The translations under genes were made by a program, and so were the position numbers. A stretch of DNA of 13,778 nucleotides. It comes from Chloroflexota bacterium (lineage in GTDB: Bacteria > Chloroflexota > Anaerolineae > Anaerolineales > Anaerolineaceae). Positions 6,443 to 13,768 of this stretch are shown here, piece by piece; the first letter of the stretch is position 1; each line of letters starts with the position of its first letter. The DNA lies in contig JAAZPN010000261.1 of the NCBI GenBank assembly GCA_012797215.1, positions 1 through 13,778 of the forward strand. The letters are read 5' to 3'. The notes beneath the pieces are model-generated. The model searched no databases. It worked only from the letters and a program-made list of their open reading frames with translations, and was not told the origin of the DNA.

Positions 6443-7552
6443 TCACTCCTTACTTTGAAGCTGCGCCAACGTTACCCGCGCGAACTGTTCAAAATTGCTT
6501 TCGAGAATTGCGGCACGCATTGTTTCTGCCAGGTGCACAAGCGTATACAGGTTATGAATGGAAAGCAAGGTGGCTGCCAGCATTTCTTTGGCGTTGACAA
6601 GGTGGCGCAGGTAAGCCCGACTGAATTGCTGGCAGGTATAGCAGCCGCAGCCAGAGTCGATTGGGCGTTCATCCCGCGCGAAGCTGGCGTTCATCAGGTT
6701 CAACCTGCCGCGCATTGTCATCGCGCTGTTGTGGCGCGCCAGCCGGGTGGGCAGAACGCAGTCAAAAATATCGACGCCGCGCCGAACACCTTCGATGAGA
6801 TCTTCCGGCGTCCCCACGCCCATCAGATACCGTGGTTTATCTTCTGGCAGAATGCTGTTCACTTCCGCAATGGTGCGGTACATGTCCGCTTTGGACTCAC
6901 CGACCGACAGTCCGCCGATGGCGTGCCCAGGAAAGCCCATCGCGCTGATTTCACGGGCGGATTCGGCGCGTAAATCGGAAAAAACGCCGCCCTGCACAAT
7001 CCCAAATAAGGCCTGGTCGCCGCGTGTCTTCGCCTCAAGGCAGCGGCGTGCCCAAGCGTGCGTCCGCCGCATCGCGAGCCGGGAGTAGTCATAATCGGTG
7101 GGAACGGCGCATTCGTCAAAGGCCATAATGATATCCGCGCCAAGTTTCTCCTGAACTTGTATAGAAGTTTCTGGGCTCAGGCGCTTTATAGAGCCGTCAA
7201 TATGAGACTTGAAGCTGACCCCGTCCTCATCAATCTTGCGGGTCTGGGTCAGGGAGAAAACCTGGAAACCGCCCGAATCCGTCAGGATGGGCTTATTCCA
7301 GCGCATGAAGTTGTGCAAGCCGCCCAAGCCCGCGACTAATTCCTCCCCCGGGCGCAAGAACAGGTGGTAAGTGTTCGCCAACACCATCTGCGCGCCCAAC
7401 TCCTCTACCTGGGCTGGCGTCAGGGATTTAACGGTCGCCTGGGTTCCCACCGGGGCAAAAACAGGCGTGCTGAGCTTGCCATGAGGGGTAGTAAAGGTGC
7501 CGGCGCGCGCGTTTCCATCGCGGGCATCAAGCGTCCAGCTAAATGCGGTCAT
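6443..7552 (-). CDS. tgt: tRNA-guanine transglycosylase (queuosine)
   Basis: The 369-residue enzyme has the full bacterial Tgt pattern. D92 in TDSGGFQVFSL is the general acid/base, GIVQGGV is at 184-190, and D264 in DIFDCVLPTR is the nucleophile. The zinc site is C302-x-C304-x2-C307 with H333. It swaps guanine 34 of GU(N)-anticodon tRNAs for the queuine precursor preQ1. After the nucleophile the usual A-R-N-G reads A-R-H-N, a change I associate with some Chloroflexota and cyanobacterial enzymes. The start overlaps the end of the HEAT-type gene by 14 bases, implying translational coupling, and uppP follows after 4 bases. No queA or preQ1 synthesis gene is in the window, so the precursor route is unknown. 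Confidence 0.97.
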   Translation of the reverse strand: MTAFSWTLDARDGNARAGTFTTPHGKLSTPVFAPVGTQATVKSLTPAQVEELGAQMVLANTYHLFLRPGEELVAGLGGLHNFMRWNKPILTDSGGFQVFSLTQTRKIDEDGVSFKSHIDGSIKRLSPETSIQVQEKLGADIIMAFDECAVPTDYDYSRLAMRRTHAWARRCLEAKTRGDQALFGIVQGGVFSDLRAESAREISAMGFPGHAIGGLSVGESKADMYRTIAEVNSILPEDKPRYLMGVGTPEDLIEGVRRGVDIFDCVLPTRLARHNSAMTMRGRLNLMNASFARDERPIDSGCGCYTCQQFSRAYLRHLVNAKEMLAATLLSIHNLYTLVHLAETMRAAILESNFEQFARVTLAQLQSKE

Positions 7553-8189
7553 TCGCCTTCCTTGTCGCGTTCTTGATGAGTTTCCTTACGCGCTGGGCCT
7601 GGGATGCACTCAGGTCTGGAATGCGGCTTTCGAGCACTTCCGTGAAGTCAGGCGTATAGGAGCCTGACGCGCAATTGGCGATTTTTTCGGCATGCTGGGC
7701 CACGCTGGCAGGGCGGCATGTGCGCAGGTGCTCCAACAGGAAGGGCATCAGCGCTTGAGCGAACTCCGGCTTTGCGCTCGCAAGCCCGGCAAGGGTACCA
7801 ATGCCCGCATCGCGGGTGATAACAGAACCAGTGCGGATGCTTTCTTGCAGTATGCTCACAGATGGGAAAAGCGCGTTCGCGCTGATTTTGGCAACTGTTT
7901 CCAATGCCATCATCCCGCCCCAGATCAGGCGCGGGTTCTTTCCGCGCAGCAGCTTCAGGAAAACCTCAATGTGCGGGGAAATCAGCTCAGGTTGGCGTTT
8001 ACCAGTCTCGTAGAGCGTCTTAATGATGTCGCTGGCAAGAACAGCCGACGCCTTGGGAAGCGCTGTGATGAGTTCCTGGATTGCCTCAAGGTCCTGGGCG
8101 GCAGCAATTGCCTCCGCAAGACGGATATTGGCTTGATCGCCTCGTTCGCCGAGTTTGCTTGCTAATTGGTTCAGAACTTTATTATCCAT
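7539..8189 (-). CDS. HEAT/ARM-type helical repeat protein of unknown function
   Basis: This 216-residue protein is predicted to be almost all helical, with no signal peptide or membrane segment. Residues 45-160 show HEAT-like helix pairs, such as LIWGGMMALETVAKI (88-102) and TRDAGIGTLAGLASAKPEFAQ, with the recurring arginine/aspartate plus alanine-leucine pattern. A basic tail (RKLIKNATRKANDR) ends the protein and may bind nucleic acid or an acidic partner. HEAT repeats are protein-binding scaffolds; no catalytic motif is visible. It is the first gene of the unit and overlaps tgt by 14 bases, so a link to tgt or to translation is possible but unproven. The ribosome binding site is weak. Confidence 0.75.
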   Translation of the reverse strand: MDNKVLNQLASKLGERGDQANIRLAEAIAAAQDLEAIQELITALPKASAVLASDIIKTLYETGKRQPELISPHIEVFLKLLRGKNPRLIWGGMMALETVAKISANALFPSVSILQESIRTGSVITRDAGIGTLAGLASAKPEFAQALMPFLLEHLRTCRPASVAQHAEKIANCASGSYTPDFTEVLESRIPDLSASQAQRVRKLIKNATRKANDRI

Positions 8190-8258
8190 TGTTATCTCGG
8201 AATATTTAGAAATTTTACCTGATATTCTTTTTCCTGAAGGGTGTCGTTGTTTTTAGGC

Positions 8259-8287
8259 TTGTAAGGTTTTTTTGTGGGGGTTATACT
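8259..8287 (+). promoter_or_regulatory. Promoter of alr, predicted leaderless
   Basis: TTGTAA at 8259-8264 (4 of 6 to the -35 consensus), a 17-base spacer and TATACT at 8282-8287 (5 of 6 to the -10). Eight bases separate the -10 from the GTG start at 8296, so the transcript should begin at or within two bases of the start codon. Confidence 0.6.
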
Positions 8288-8295
8288 TAGCTGCT

Positions 8296-9405
8296 GTGGA
8301 TATTAATAGTTACTCAACCTGGTTGGAAATAGACCTGAACGCCATCCGCAACAATGTTGCCAGAATTAAAGAGCTGACAAAAGTGGAAGTGATGGCGGTC
8401 ATCAAAGCTAATGGCTACGGACACGGCGCGAGGCCCGCGGCGCAGGCTGCGGTGCAGGGTGGGGCTACCTGGTGCGGCGTTGCCCGCATTGAAGAAGCTC
8501 TGGCTCTGCGACGCGCTGGAATTTCGTGCAAGCTGTTAGTCTTGGGCTACACCCCACCTTCCAAGATACCAGAAGCGATTGACCAACAGATAGTTGTGTC
8601 GCTTTTCGACCCAGACCTGACGCACAGCTACCTGGAATTCGCGCGCATCAACGGCGGTATTCTGAAGGCGCACGTCAAGGTGGAGACAGGCATGGGCAGG
8701 TTGGGGATGCTGCCCGAGGATGTCCCTCCATTTCTGAAGGAACTGCGCGGCAGCCCTATCAGTGTCGAAGGAATTTTCACCCACTTTGCCCAGGCAGATG
8801 AACCCCAATCAGGCTATACCCACAAACAAATCAAGATTTTCAATGACCTGCTTGCGCGGCTGGAGAACACCGACCTGAAACCTCAAATCGTCCACGCGGC
8901 AAACTCTGCGGCTGTTTTTAACTTCCCTGAGGCTTGGTACGACTTAGTCCGACCGGGTGACGCGATATTCGGCATGGCGCCTTCGCCGCTGACACTCTTA
9001 GGTTCCGAATTTATGCCAGCGCTCTCGTGGAAAGCCCGTTTAATTTCGGTTCGCACCTATCCAAAGGGCAGCGGCATTAGTTACGGTTCCCGGTATGTTA
9101 CCGCGGGCAACGAGCGTATCGGCGTGATGCCAATCGGTTACGGCGATGGGTACCGTCGTATTGATAACCAGCAAGTTTTGGTGGGCGGAAGACGCGTGAA
9201 TGTGGTTGGCAGGGTATGCATGGACCAATGCATGTTGCAGTTGGATGATGTTCCGGAAGCGAAAGCAGGCGATGAGGTGGTATTGATTGGTTCGCAAGGC
9301 AAAGAAACCATCAGCATCGACGAGGTTGCGGCGCGCTGGGCGACAATTAATTATGAGGTTGTGTGTGGGTTAGCGGATCGACTACCCAGGATTTACCTCG
9401 AATGA
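8296..9405 (+). CDS. alr: Alanine racemase
   Basis: The 369-residue PLP enzyme interconverts L- and D-alanine for peptidoglycan. Visible features are STWLEIDL at 7-14, the PLP lysine K38 in VIKANGYGHG, R135 in VETGMGRLG, the catalytic tyrosine Y263 in SYGSRY, and the substrate-site motif VCMDQ at 307-311. The N-terminal part forms the TIM barrel and the C-terminal part, from about 245, the beta domain. I prefer the GTG start at 8296, because the promoter -10 lies just upstream and the family normally starts 5-10 residues before STW. An in-frame TTG at 8272 has AAGG 5 bases before it and would add 8 residues, but it would lie upstream of the predicted -10. The stop overlaps the next gene's ATG (ATGA). 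Confidence 0.96.
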   Translation: MDINSYSTWLEIDLNAIRNNVARIKELTKVEVMAVIKANGYGHGARPAAQAAVQGGATWCGVARIEEALALRRAGISCKLLVLGYTPPSKIPEAIDQQIVVSLFDPDLTHSYLEFARINGGILKAHVKVETGMGRLGMLPEDVPPFLKELRGSPISVEGIFTHFAQADEPQSGYTHKQIKIFNDLLARLENTDLKPQIVHAANSAAVFNFPEAWYDLVRPGDAIFGMAPSPLTLLGSEFMPALSWKARLISVRTYPKGSGISYGSRYVTAGNERIGVMPIGYGDGYRRIDNQQVLVGGRRVNVVGRVCMDQCMLQLDDVPEAKAGDEVVLIGSQGKETISIDEVAARWATINYEVVCGLADRLPRIYLE

Positions 9406-10070
9406 ATTCCGCATTTGTTAAAGCTGAATTTCACTGCCACACGCGTTATTCACCCGACAGCCTGATGAGCCTGGAAGCGCTGTTGCTTAATTGCCGCAAA
9501 AAGGGCATTGGAAAAGTAGCGGTGACTGACCATAACCGGCTGGATGGCGCCCTGAAAGCCCATGAGATGGCCCCTGACCTGGTGATTGTGAGCGAAGAAA
9601 TCATGACCACCGAAGGTGAAATCCTGGCTTACTTTTTGACAGAAGAAATTCCCGAAGGATTGCATCCCCTGGAAGTAGTTCGGCGTCTGCGAGAGCAAAA
9701 CGCGTTTATCAGCGTGGCACATCCTTTTGACCCATACCGCGGTTCCCGCTGGCAAAAAGAAACCCTGGAGAGTCTGGCGCCGCACTTGGACGGCATTGAG
9801 GTCTTTAATGCGCGCTGCGTGGAGAACGCGTTTAACCAAAAAGCCCTGGCTTTTGCGCAGGAATTTGCTCTCCCGCAAATGGTAGGGTCAGACGCCCACA
9901 GCACGTTCGAGCTTGGCAGAGCAGTGCTTTTTCTGCCGGACTTTAGCAGCGCGGATACGCTGCGCGTCTCTTTGCGAAGCGCTGAAAAGCAAACACGCCG
10001 TTCCGCCAGCATTGTGCACTTTGTTTCCACCTGGGCAAAGCTGGTTAAAAGTACCGGAGTGGGCGCATAG
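9402..10070 (+). CDS. PHP-domain metal-dependent phosphoesterase
   Basis: The 222-residue protein is a stand-alone PHP domain. Metal-ligand motifs appear in order: H11-C-H13 with D19, TDHN at 42-45, E65 in SEEIMT, H107 in AHPFD, and D164-A-H166 in GSDAH. These make the usual trinuclear metal site. The closest described group is the TrpH/YciV type, which removes 5' nucleotides from RNA or hydrolyses nucleoside 3',5'-bisphosphates; that function is not proven here. It is shorter than E. coli RNase AM (about 290 residues) and lacks its insertion. The start at 9402 overlaps the alr stop by 4 bases, which indicates coupled translation; the longer frame upstream lies inside alr. A strong terminator follows. 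Confidence 0.88.
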   Translation: MNSAFVKAEFHCHTRYSPDSLMSLEALLLNCRKKGIGKVAVTDHNRLDGALKAHEMAPDLVIVSEEIMTTEGEILAYFLTEEIPEGLHPLEVVRRLREQNAFISVAHPFDPYRGSRWQKETLESLAPHLDGIEVFNARCVENAFNQKALAFAQEFALPQMVGSDAHSTFELGRAVLFLPDFSSADTLRVSLRSAEKQTRRSASIVHFVSTWAKLVKSTGVGA

Positions 10071-10084
10071 AATTGCCTTAATGG

Positions 10085-10113
10085 AAAAGACCTGGCATTG
10101 CCAGGTCTTTTTT
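10085..10113. terminator. Bidirectional rho-independent terminator
   Basis: A 12-base stem (10085-10096 with 10100-10111) closes a 3-base loop. The right arm runs into six T's for the alr-PHP unit. On the minus strand the arm ends in four T's, serving the thioredoxin-CcdA fusion gene that ends at 10116, only a few bases away. Confidence 0.9.
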
Positions 10114-10115
10114 GG

Positions 10116-11756
10116 TTATTTAAGCAAGGTAAAAATTAGCCAGCCAGCCAGGGTAAGAAATACGAGCGCCATGCCCAGCTTGACCGCCGCAGCATGTTTT
10201 TTCAGGAAGGCGGTAAGCTGCTTGGATGTGGTGCCGTAGTAGGCTAAAACAAAAACCACGATCAGTGGGATGATGAACATCAGGTTGTAAAGCAGCAGGT
10301 TCGCGACAGCTTTTCCGCGCAGTTCTGGAACGCTGCTCATGAAAATGATGGTGGGCAAATAAATCTGACCGGTGCATGCCAATTCCAACAAAGAAACCAG
10401 CACACCGCTAATAAACGCGCCGAGCGCGTACGCGCCTATCTTTTTGCTGTTGTGGATGGTGGCATTGATGCGTCTGCGCAGCGCCTTCGGCAGATTGAGT
10501 GCCATATCCTCCAGCTCGCCGCTGCGGGCAGTAAAGTAATCTTTAATGCTGAGAACCGCCAGCACCAGACACAAGAGCGCGGTTGCCGCGTACACAATGG
10601 TGCTGATCACTGCCAGAGCGCCCTTGATTAAATCAAGCACTTTATAAAAACCCAGGCCTACCAACAGGTAAGTGAGGAAAACGCCTAGAGTAAAGCTGAT
10701 TCCGGTAAAGATGACCTCTTTGCCCTTGCGCCCGCTCAGCGTGAGGTAGGAAATGAAGAACACAATTGTCGCGAAAGCGCAGGGATTCAAACCGTCTACC
10801 AGCCCTGCCAGCAAAATTGCCAGCCAGCCCATCGACTGGAACTTGGCGCCCAAGGCGCCGGTGGCCTGTGTTGCGTCAAACGCGTCCCAGAAGCGGCTGG
10901 AGCCTGATGCATTTAAGCTCTTGAGCGCGGGCTCGAGGTTTTGCGGGGCAATTTCGCCTTCGCCAATCCAGGCGCCATCCCCGATGAAAAGAGCGGGGAC
11001 TTTCAGGTCAGCGCTGCGTCCGGTCCGTTCCGCCATCCAATTAGCCAGGGGGGTGTTTTCGTAGATGTTAAACTCTTCGATGACCAACTGGGGATATTGC
11101 GATTGCAGGTACTTTATATCCGCGTCCGCGCGATTGCATTCCTTGCAGCCAACCTGATAGAAGTACGCGGCATAGATGGGAGCATCTACCGCGCACGCTT
11201 CGGGGTTGCTGGTGGTGCAGGCCTCGATCTCTTCTGTCGGGCTTGCAAGCGGGACCGAAATCATCAGTGCGGGGTCCACTCCTGGAATTTCAGGGAATGC
11301 AACGCCCGAACCCGCGAGGCCATCCTGAATGAGCCCGGCCAAATTTTCTTTATTGGGGGCTTCTCCTATCAGGATCTCATCCCCCACAATGACAGTCGGG
11401 AGCCCGCGCTGTTCCGGTTTCACCTGGTAAGCTTCTTCTGCTGCCAGCAGTGCGCGATAATACTCCGGATTTCCAAGCTCAAGCAGCCGCAGATCAATCT
11501 GCCCTGGATATTTGGATTCCAAAGGTTCAACGATTTGCGACAAGATGTCCAGGCAGTGGCTGCAGGTATTTGAGTAGAAGAAATACCCCTTCACTTTCGC
11601 GCCGCTGAGGTCCGGGGTCGGGTTGGCCACTTCGGGTCCAACGCCCTGGGGGTTGAGCGCGCGGCCTGCTGCGGTTTGCGGGATAAGCAAACTGAATAAA
11701 GACAGCAGAGAAAGTAAGAGTGAAATAATTAGAGCGTGTTTTCTAAGAGTTGTCAT
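10116..11756 (-). CDS. Tandem thioredoxin-like/CcdA-type membrane thiol-redox fusion protein
   Basis: The 546-residue protein begins with a signal peptide or anchor (hydrophobic 8-30, ending AAGRA). Two thioredoxin/glutaredoxin-like domains follow, each with a CxxC and a cis-proline loop: C65-S-H-C68 with P120 (GLPTVIVG), and C204-K-E-C207 with P254 (KVPALFIG). Residues 308-546 form a CcdA/DsbD-like membrane domain of about six helices, with one redox cysteine in NPC326AF and the other in C461TGQIYLP. The layout suggests that electrons pass from cytosolic thioredoxin through the membrane cysteine pair to the outer domains, as in DsbD or ScsB. The final substrate (cytochrome c, protein disulfides or other) is unknown. 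C180 and C188, between the domains, could form a further disulfide. The start at 11756 fits the signal peptide; a TTG at 11819 lies in the promoter. Confidence 0.88.
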   Translation of the reverse strand: MTTLRKHALIISLLLSLLSLFSLLIPQTAAGRALNPQGVGPEVANPTPDLSGAKVKGYFFYSNTCSHCLDILSQIVEPLESKYPGQIDLRLLELGNPEYYRALLAAEEAYQVKPEQRGLPTVIVGDEILIGEAPNKENLAGLIQDGLAGSGVAFPEIPGVDPALMISVPLASPTEEIEACTTSNPEACAVDAPIYAAYFYQVGCKECNRADADIKYLQSQYPQLVIEEFNIYENTPLANWMAERTGRSADLKVPALFIGDGAWIGEGEIAPQNLEPALKSLNASGSSRFWDAFDATQATGALGAKFQSMGWLAILLAGLVDGLNPCAFATIVFFISYLTLSGRKGKEVIFTGISFTLGVFLTYLLVGLGFYKVLDLIKGALAVISTIVYAATALLCLVLAVLSIKDYFTARSGELEDMALNLPKALRRRINATIHNSKKIGAYALGAFISGVLVSLLELACTGQIYLPTIIFMSSVPELRGKAVANLLLYNLMFIIPLIVVFVLAYYGTTSKQLTAFLKKHAAAVKLGMALVFLTLAGWLIFTLLK

Positions 11757-11780
11757 TGAGTCTCTTGGTTTTATGGATAT

Positions 11781-11819
11781 TTGCCCCGCGTTATAAAAAA
11801 ACTTGTCGCGTCGGGGCAA
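11781..11819 (-). promoter_or_regulatory. Promoter of the thioredoxin-CcdA gene bracketed by an inverted repeat
   Basis: On the minus strand TTGCCC (complement of 11814-11819) and TATAAC (complement of 11790-11795) are spaced by 18 bases and form a moderate sigma-70-type promoter. A perfect 8-base inverted repeat (TTGCCCCG at 11781-11788, CGGGGCAA at 11812-11819) covers the -35 and the expected transcription start near 11783. The arm centres are 31 bases apart, about three helical turns, as expected for two regulator half-sites on one face of the DNA. Confidence 0.55.
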
Positions 11820-11847
11820 TTGGCGTTATTTTAGCACAGCGCGGCTT

Positions 11848-11870
11848 GAAAAAGAACTGCCGTGAGGCAG
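11848..11870 (-). terminator. Probable weak terminator of the Rel-like gene
   Basis: On the minus strand CTGCC-TCAC-GGCAG forms a 5-base stem with a 4-base loop (11870-11857), followed by TTCTTTTT. It lies about 45 bases after the stop at 11915. The stem is short, so some read-through into the next gene on the same strand is possible. Confidence 0.5.
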
Positions 11871-11914
11871 GCAGGAGAAAACATAGCAAATTCATAGAAA
11901 GGAAAATCAAGCGC

Positions 11915-13768
11915 TCAGACGATTTCTACCCGATCCAGAGGGAAGCGGCTTTTGGTGAAGGCTTCAGTCAGCCTCTTCTTGTTTTCTTCCGTTATACCCG
12001 TAAGCAGCAGTCGCAGGTAAAAGCTCCCATCTTCTTGTGTTGATTGGACCGTTCGGATAATATTGCCATCCGATTCAGAGACTAAACCTGCCAGGTAGGC
12101 GAGACCCCCGGGGCGGTTGGCTGTATTTGACCCCGAAACTTCGACCGTTATCCATCCCAAGCCAACGCGCGAAATGCCAACCAAATCCAACGCGGATTCG
12201 AGTTGGGAAAGTGAAATCGAGCCGCCGCCAACAGCCGAATAAAGGTCATCCAGGCTGGCGCAGGCCATCAATCCTAAAAGTTGTTCCACCCGGGTGTGTT
12301 CAAGCGCAGAGACATCTTCCAGGGCCAGGATACCCCTTTTGGCCAACAAGGGATGAATCAGGGCTTTGCCTTTTTGGCTGGCTTCTTTTAGTGCTACCCT
12401 GGCCAGCACAACGCGCAGACGGCGGGCGGTGGACACGTCGCAGTGGTCCAACCATTCCGGTTTGGGAACCTGGTGAGGACCAGTGCTGATTACTTCTACG
12501 ACATCCCCAGGAGCGAGCGTGTCATAAAGGTGGCGTTCCTCGCCGTTTACCATGACTTTGCTGATTTTATCCAGATAGAATTCCTGGATCGCGGCTACGC
12601 CGTCCAGCACTGTGCCGCCTTCCTGCAGGAAGCGCGTTCCGCCATAGGGCGTCAGGATTTGGACAGGACGATACTTGCTGATGTCTTTGTTGTGATTAAC
12701 GGCATAAATGACGCCCCAGGTGTTCTCGCCTTCCATTTCTTCCGTGGCGATTGCTACTTCCAATGCGCCGACGCCCGGCTGCCAGGTGGTCACCTGCAGG
12801 GCGCGATAGCCGTTTTGCGGCGAAGCGATGTAATCATCGAAGCGGTCCTGGTCGAGGTTCTTGCTGAAGTGGCGATTCACACGAGAAAGCAGCCGGTAAC
12901 AGGCTGCTTCATCGTTTTCCCGGACGATCATGCGAAAGCTGACAATATCATTGACAGCGGAAAAGTCTTCCAGCGAGGTGCGGCGGGCGCGCGCCATGCG
13001 CTGCAACTTATCCCAGGCCTGCCAATAGCCGTTTACGGTGAAGCGGATAGCCCCGTCGATGCCTTCTGCTTCCATCAAACGCCCCAACTCCACCAGGTTA
13101 TAGCGGATAAAATTAAGATTGAGTCGCCGGTCGCGGTCGATTTTTTCTTTTACCATGTCATAGGATTCAGGTTCGGCGTAGGGAAAAGCCATGTCTTCAA
13201 TCCAGCGGCGCCAACGGTAGCAGTTGAGGATGCCAGCTAGTTTGCCGTATGAGCGGATGGCCTCGCTGGCTTTCTGACACTGTTTGGCGGCGGACATGTA
13301 CTGCAGTGTCATCATGTTATGACTTTTATCCGCCAGCTTGACAACAAATACGGCAGGGTCGCGGAACATGGCAATTTTGCGCAGCGTTTCCAATTCGCGC
13401 GTGCTGCCGTCGCGCGGGTTGCTCATTTTGGTCACGCCGTCAATAATATGGGCGATTTCTTCGCCAAGCGTTCCTGGGAAAAGCTCTCTGATTTTCTCCA
13501 GGCTCTCGCCGGTATCTTCAATCGTATCGTGCAGGAGAGCGGCAATCGTCCAGGACTCTTTATGGACCAGGTTATCCACAAAACCCGCGACCCAACCGCA
13601 ATGTGTTTCAAAATAGGGTTCACCGGAAAGGCGCAGTTGGCCGCCGTGAACTTGTTTGCCCCACTCCCAGGCGCGCGCAATAGCCTCCGTCCGGGGGACA
13701 AACTGCTCCACATGGAACTCACCCAGGACGCGGGGCCGAATTTCGGTGATGTTTTCAATCTCTACCAT
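11915..13768 (-). CDS. Rel/SpoT-like protein: HD (p)ppGpp hydrolase with degenerate synthetase domain
   Basis: The 617-residue protein has the long-RSH order but is shorter than the usual 700-750. The HD hydrolase occupies about 25-200: H41, H80-D81, E84-D85 and D147 with N151 match the metal and catalytic residues, and SGEPY is at 48-52. The synthetase-like domain is at 225-360, with NDIVSFR (273-279). The usual G-R-F-K-D-Y-I reads DRFDDYI (308-314), and E-V-Q-I-R-T reads E337-V-A-I-A-T. A TGS domain (about 366-430) follows, then a helical linker and a C-terminal ACT-like domain (about 536-617). The retained and lost residues suggest that it hydrolyses (p)ppGpp to GTP or GDP, adjusting the stringent response in the cytosol, and makes little or none. 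The start is 10 bases from the window edge and no ribosome binding site is visible. Confidence 0.85.
   Translation of the reverse strand: MVEIENITEIRPRVLGEFHVEQFVPRTEAIARAWEWGKQVHGGQLRLSGEPYFETHCGWVAGFVDNLVHKESWTIAALLHDTIEDTGESLEKIRELFPGTLGEEIAHIIDGVTKMSNPRDGSTRELETLRKIAMFRDPAVFVVKLADKSHNMMTLQYMSAAKQCQKASEAIRSYGKLAGILNCYRWRRWIEDMAFPYAEPESYDMVKEKIDRDRRLNLNFIRYNLVELGRLMEAEGIDGAIRFTVNGYWQAWDKLQRMARARRTSLEDFSAVNDIVSFRMIVRENDEAACYRLLSRVNRHFSKNLDQDRFDDYIASPQNGYRALQVTTWQPGVGALEVAIATEEMEGENTWGVIYAVNHNKDISKYRPVQILTPYGGTRFLQEGGTVLDGVAAIQEFYLDKISKVMVNGEERHLYDTLAPGDVVEVISTGPHQVPKPEWLDHCDVSTARRLRVVLARVALKEASQKGKALIHPLLAKRGILALEDVSALEHTRVEQLLGLMACASLDDLYSAVGGGSISLSQLESALDLVGISRVGLGWITVEVSGSNTANRPGGLAYLAGLVSESDGNIIRTVQSTQEDGSFYLRLLLTGITEENKKRLTEAFTKSRFPLDRVEIV

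Noticed and set aside
10941..11573. A 210-codon plus-strand frame opposite the thioredoxin-CcdA gene
   Set aside because: It is fully antisense to the two thioredoxin domains and has no family resemblance.
12443..13240. A 265-codon plus-strand frame opposite the Rel-like gene
   Set aside because: It is a shadow of the coding strand: it lies wholly antisense to a well-supported RSH gene, has no recognisable domain and no ribosome binding site.
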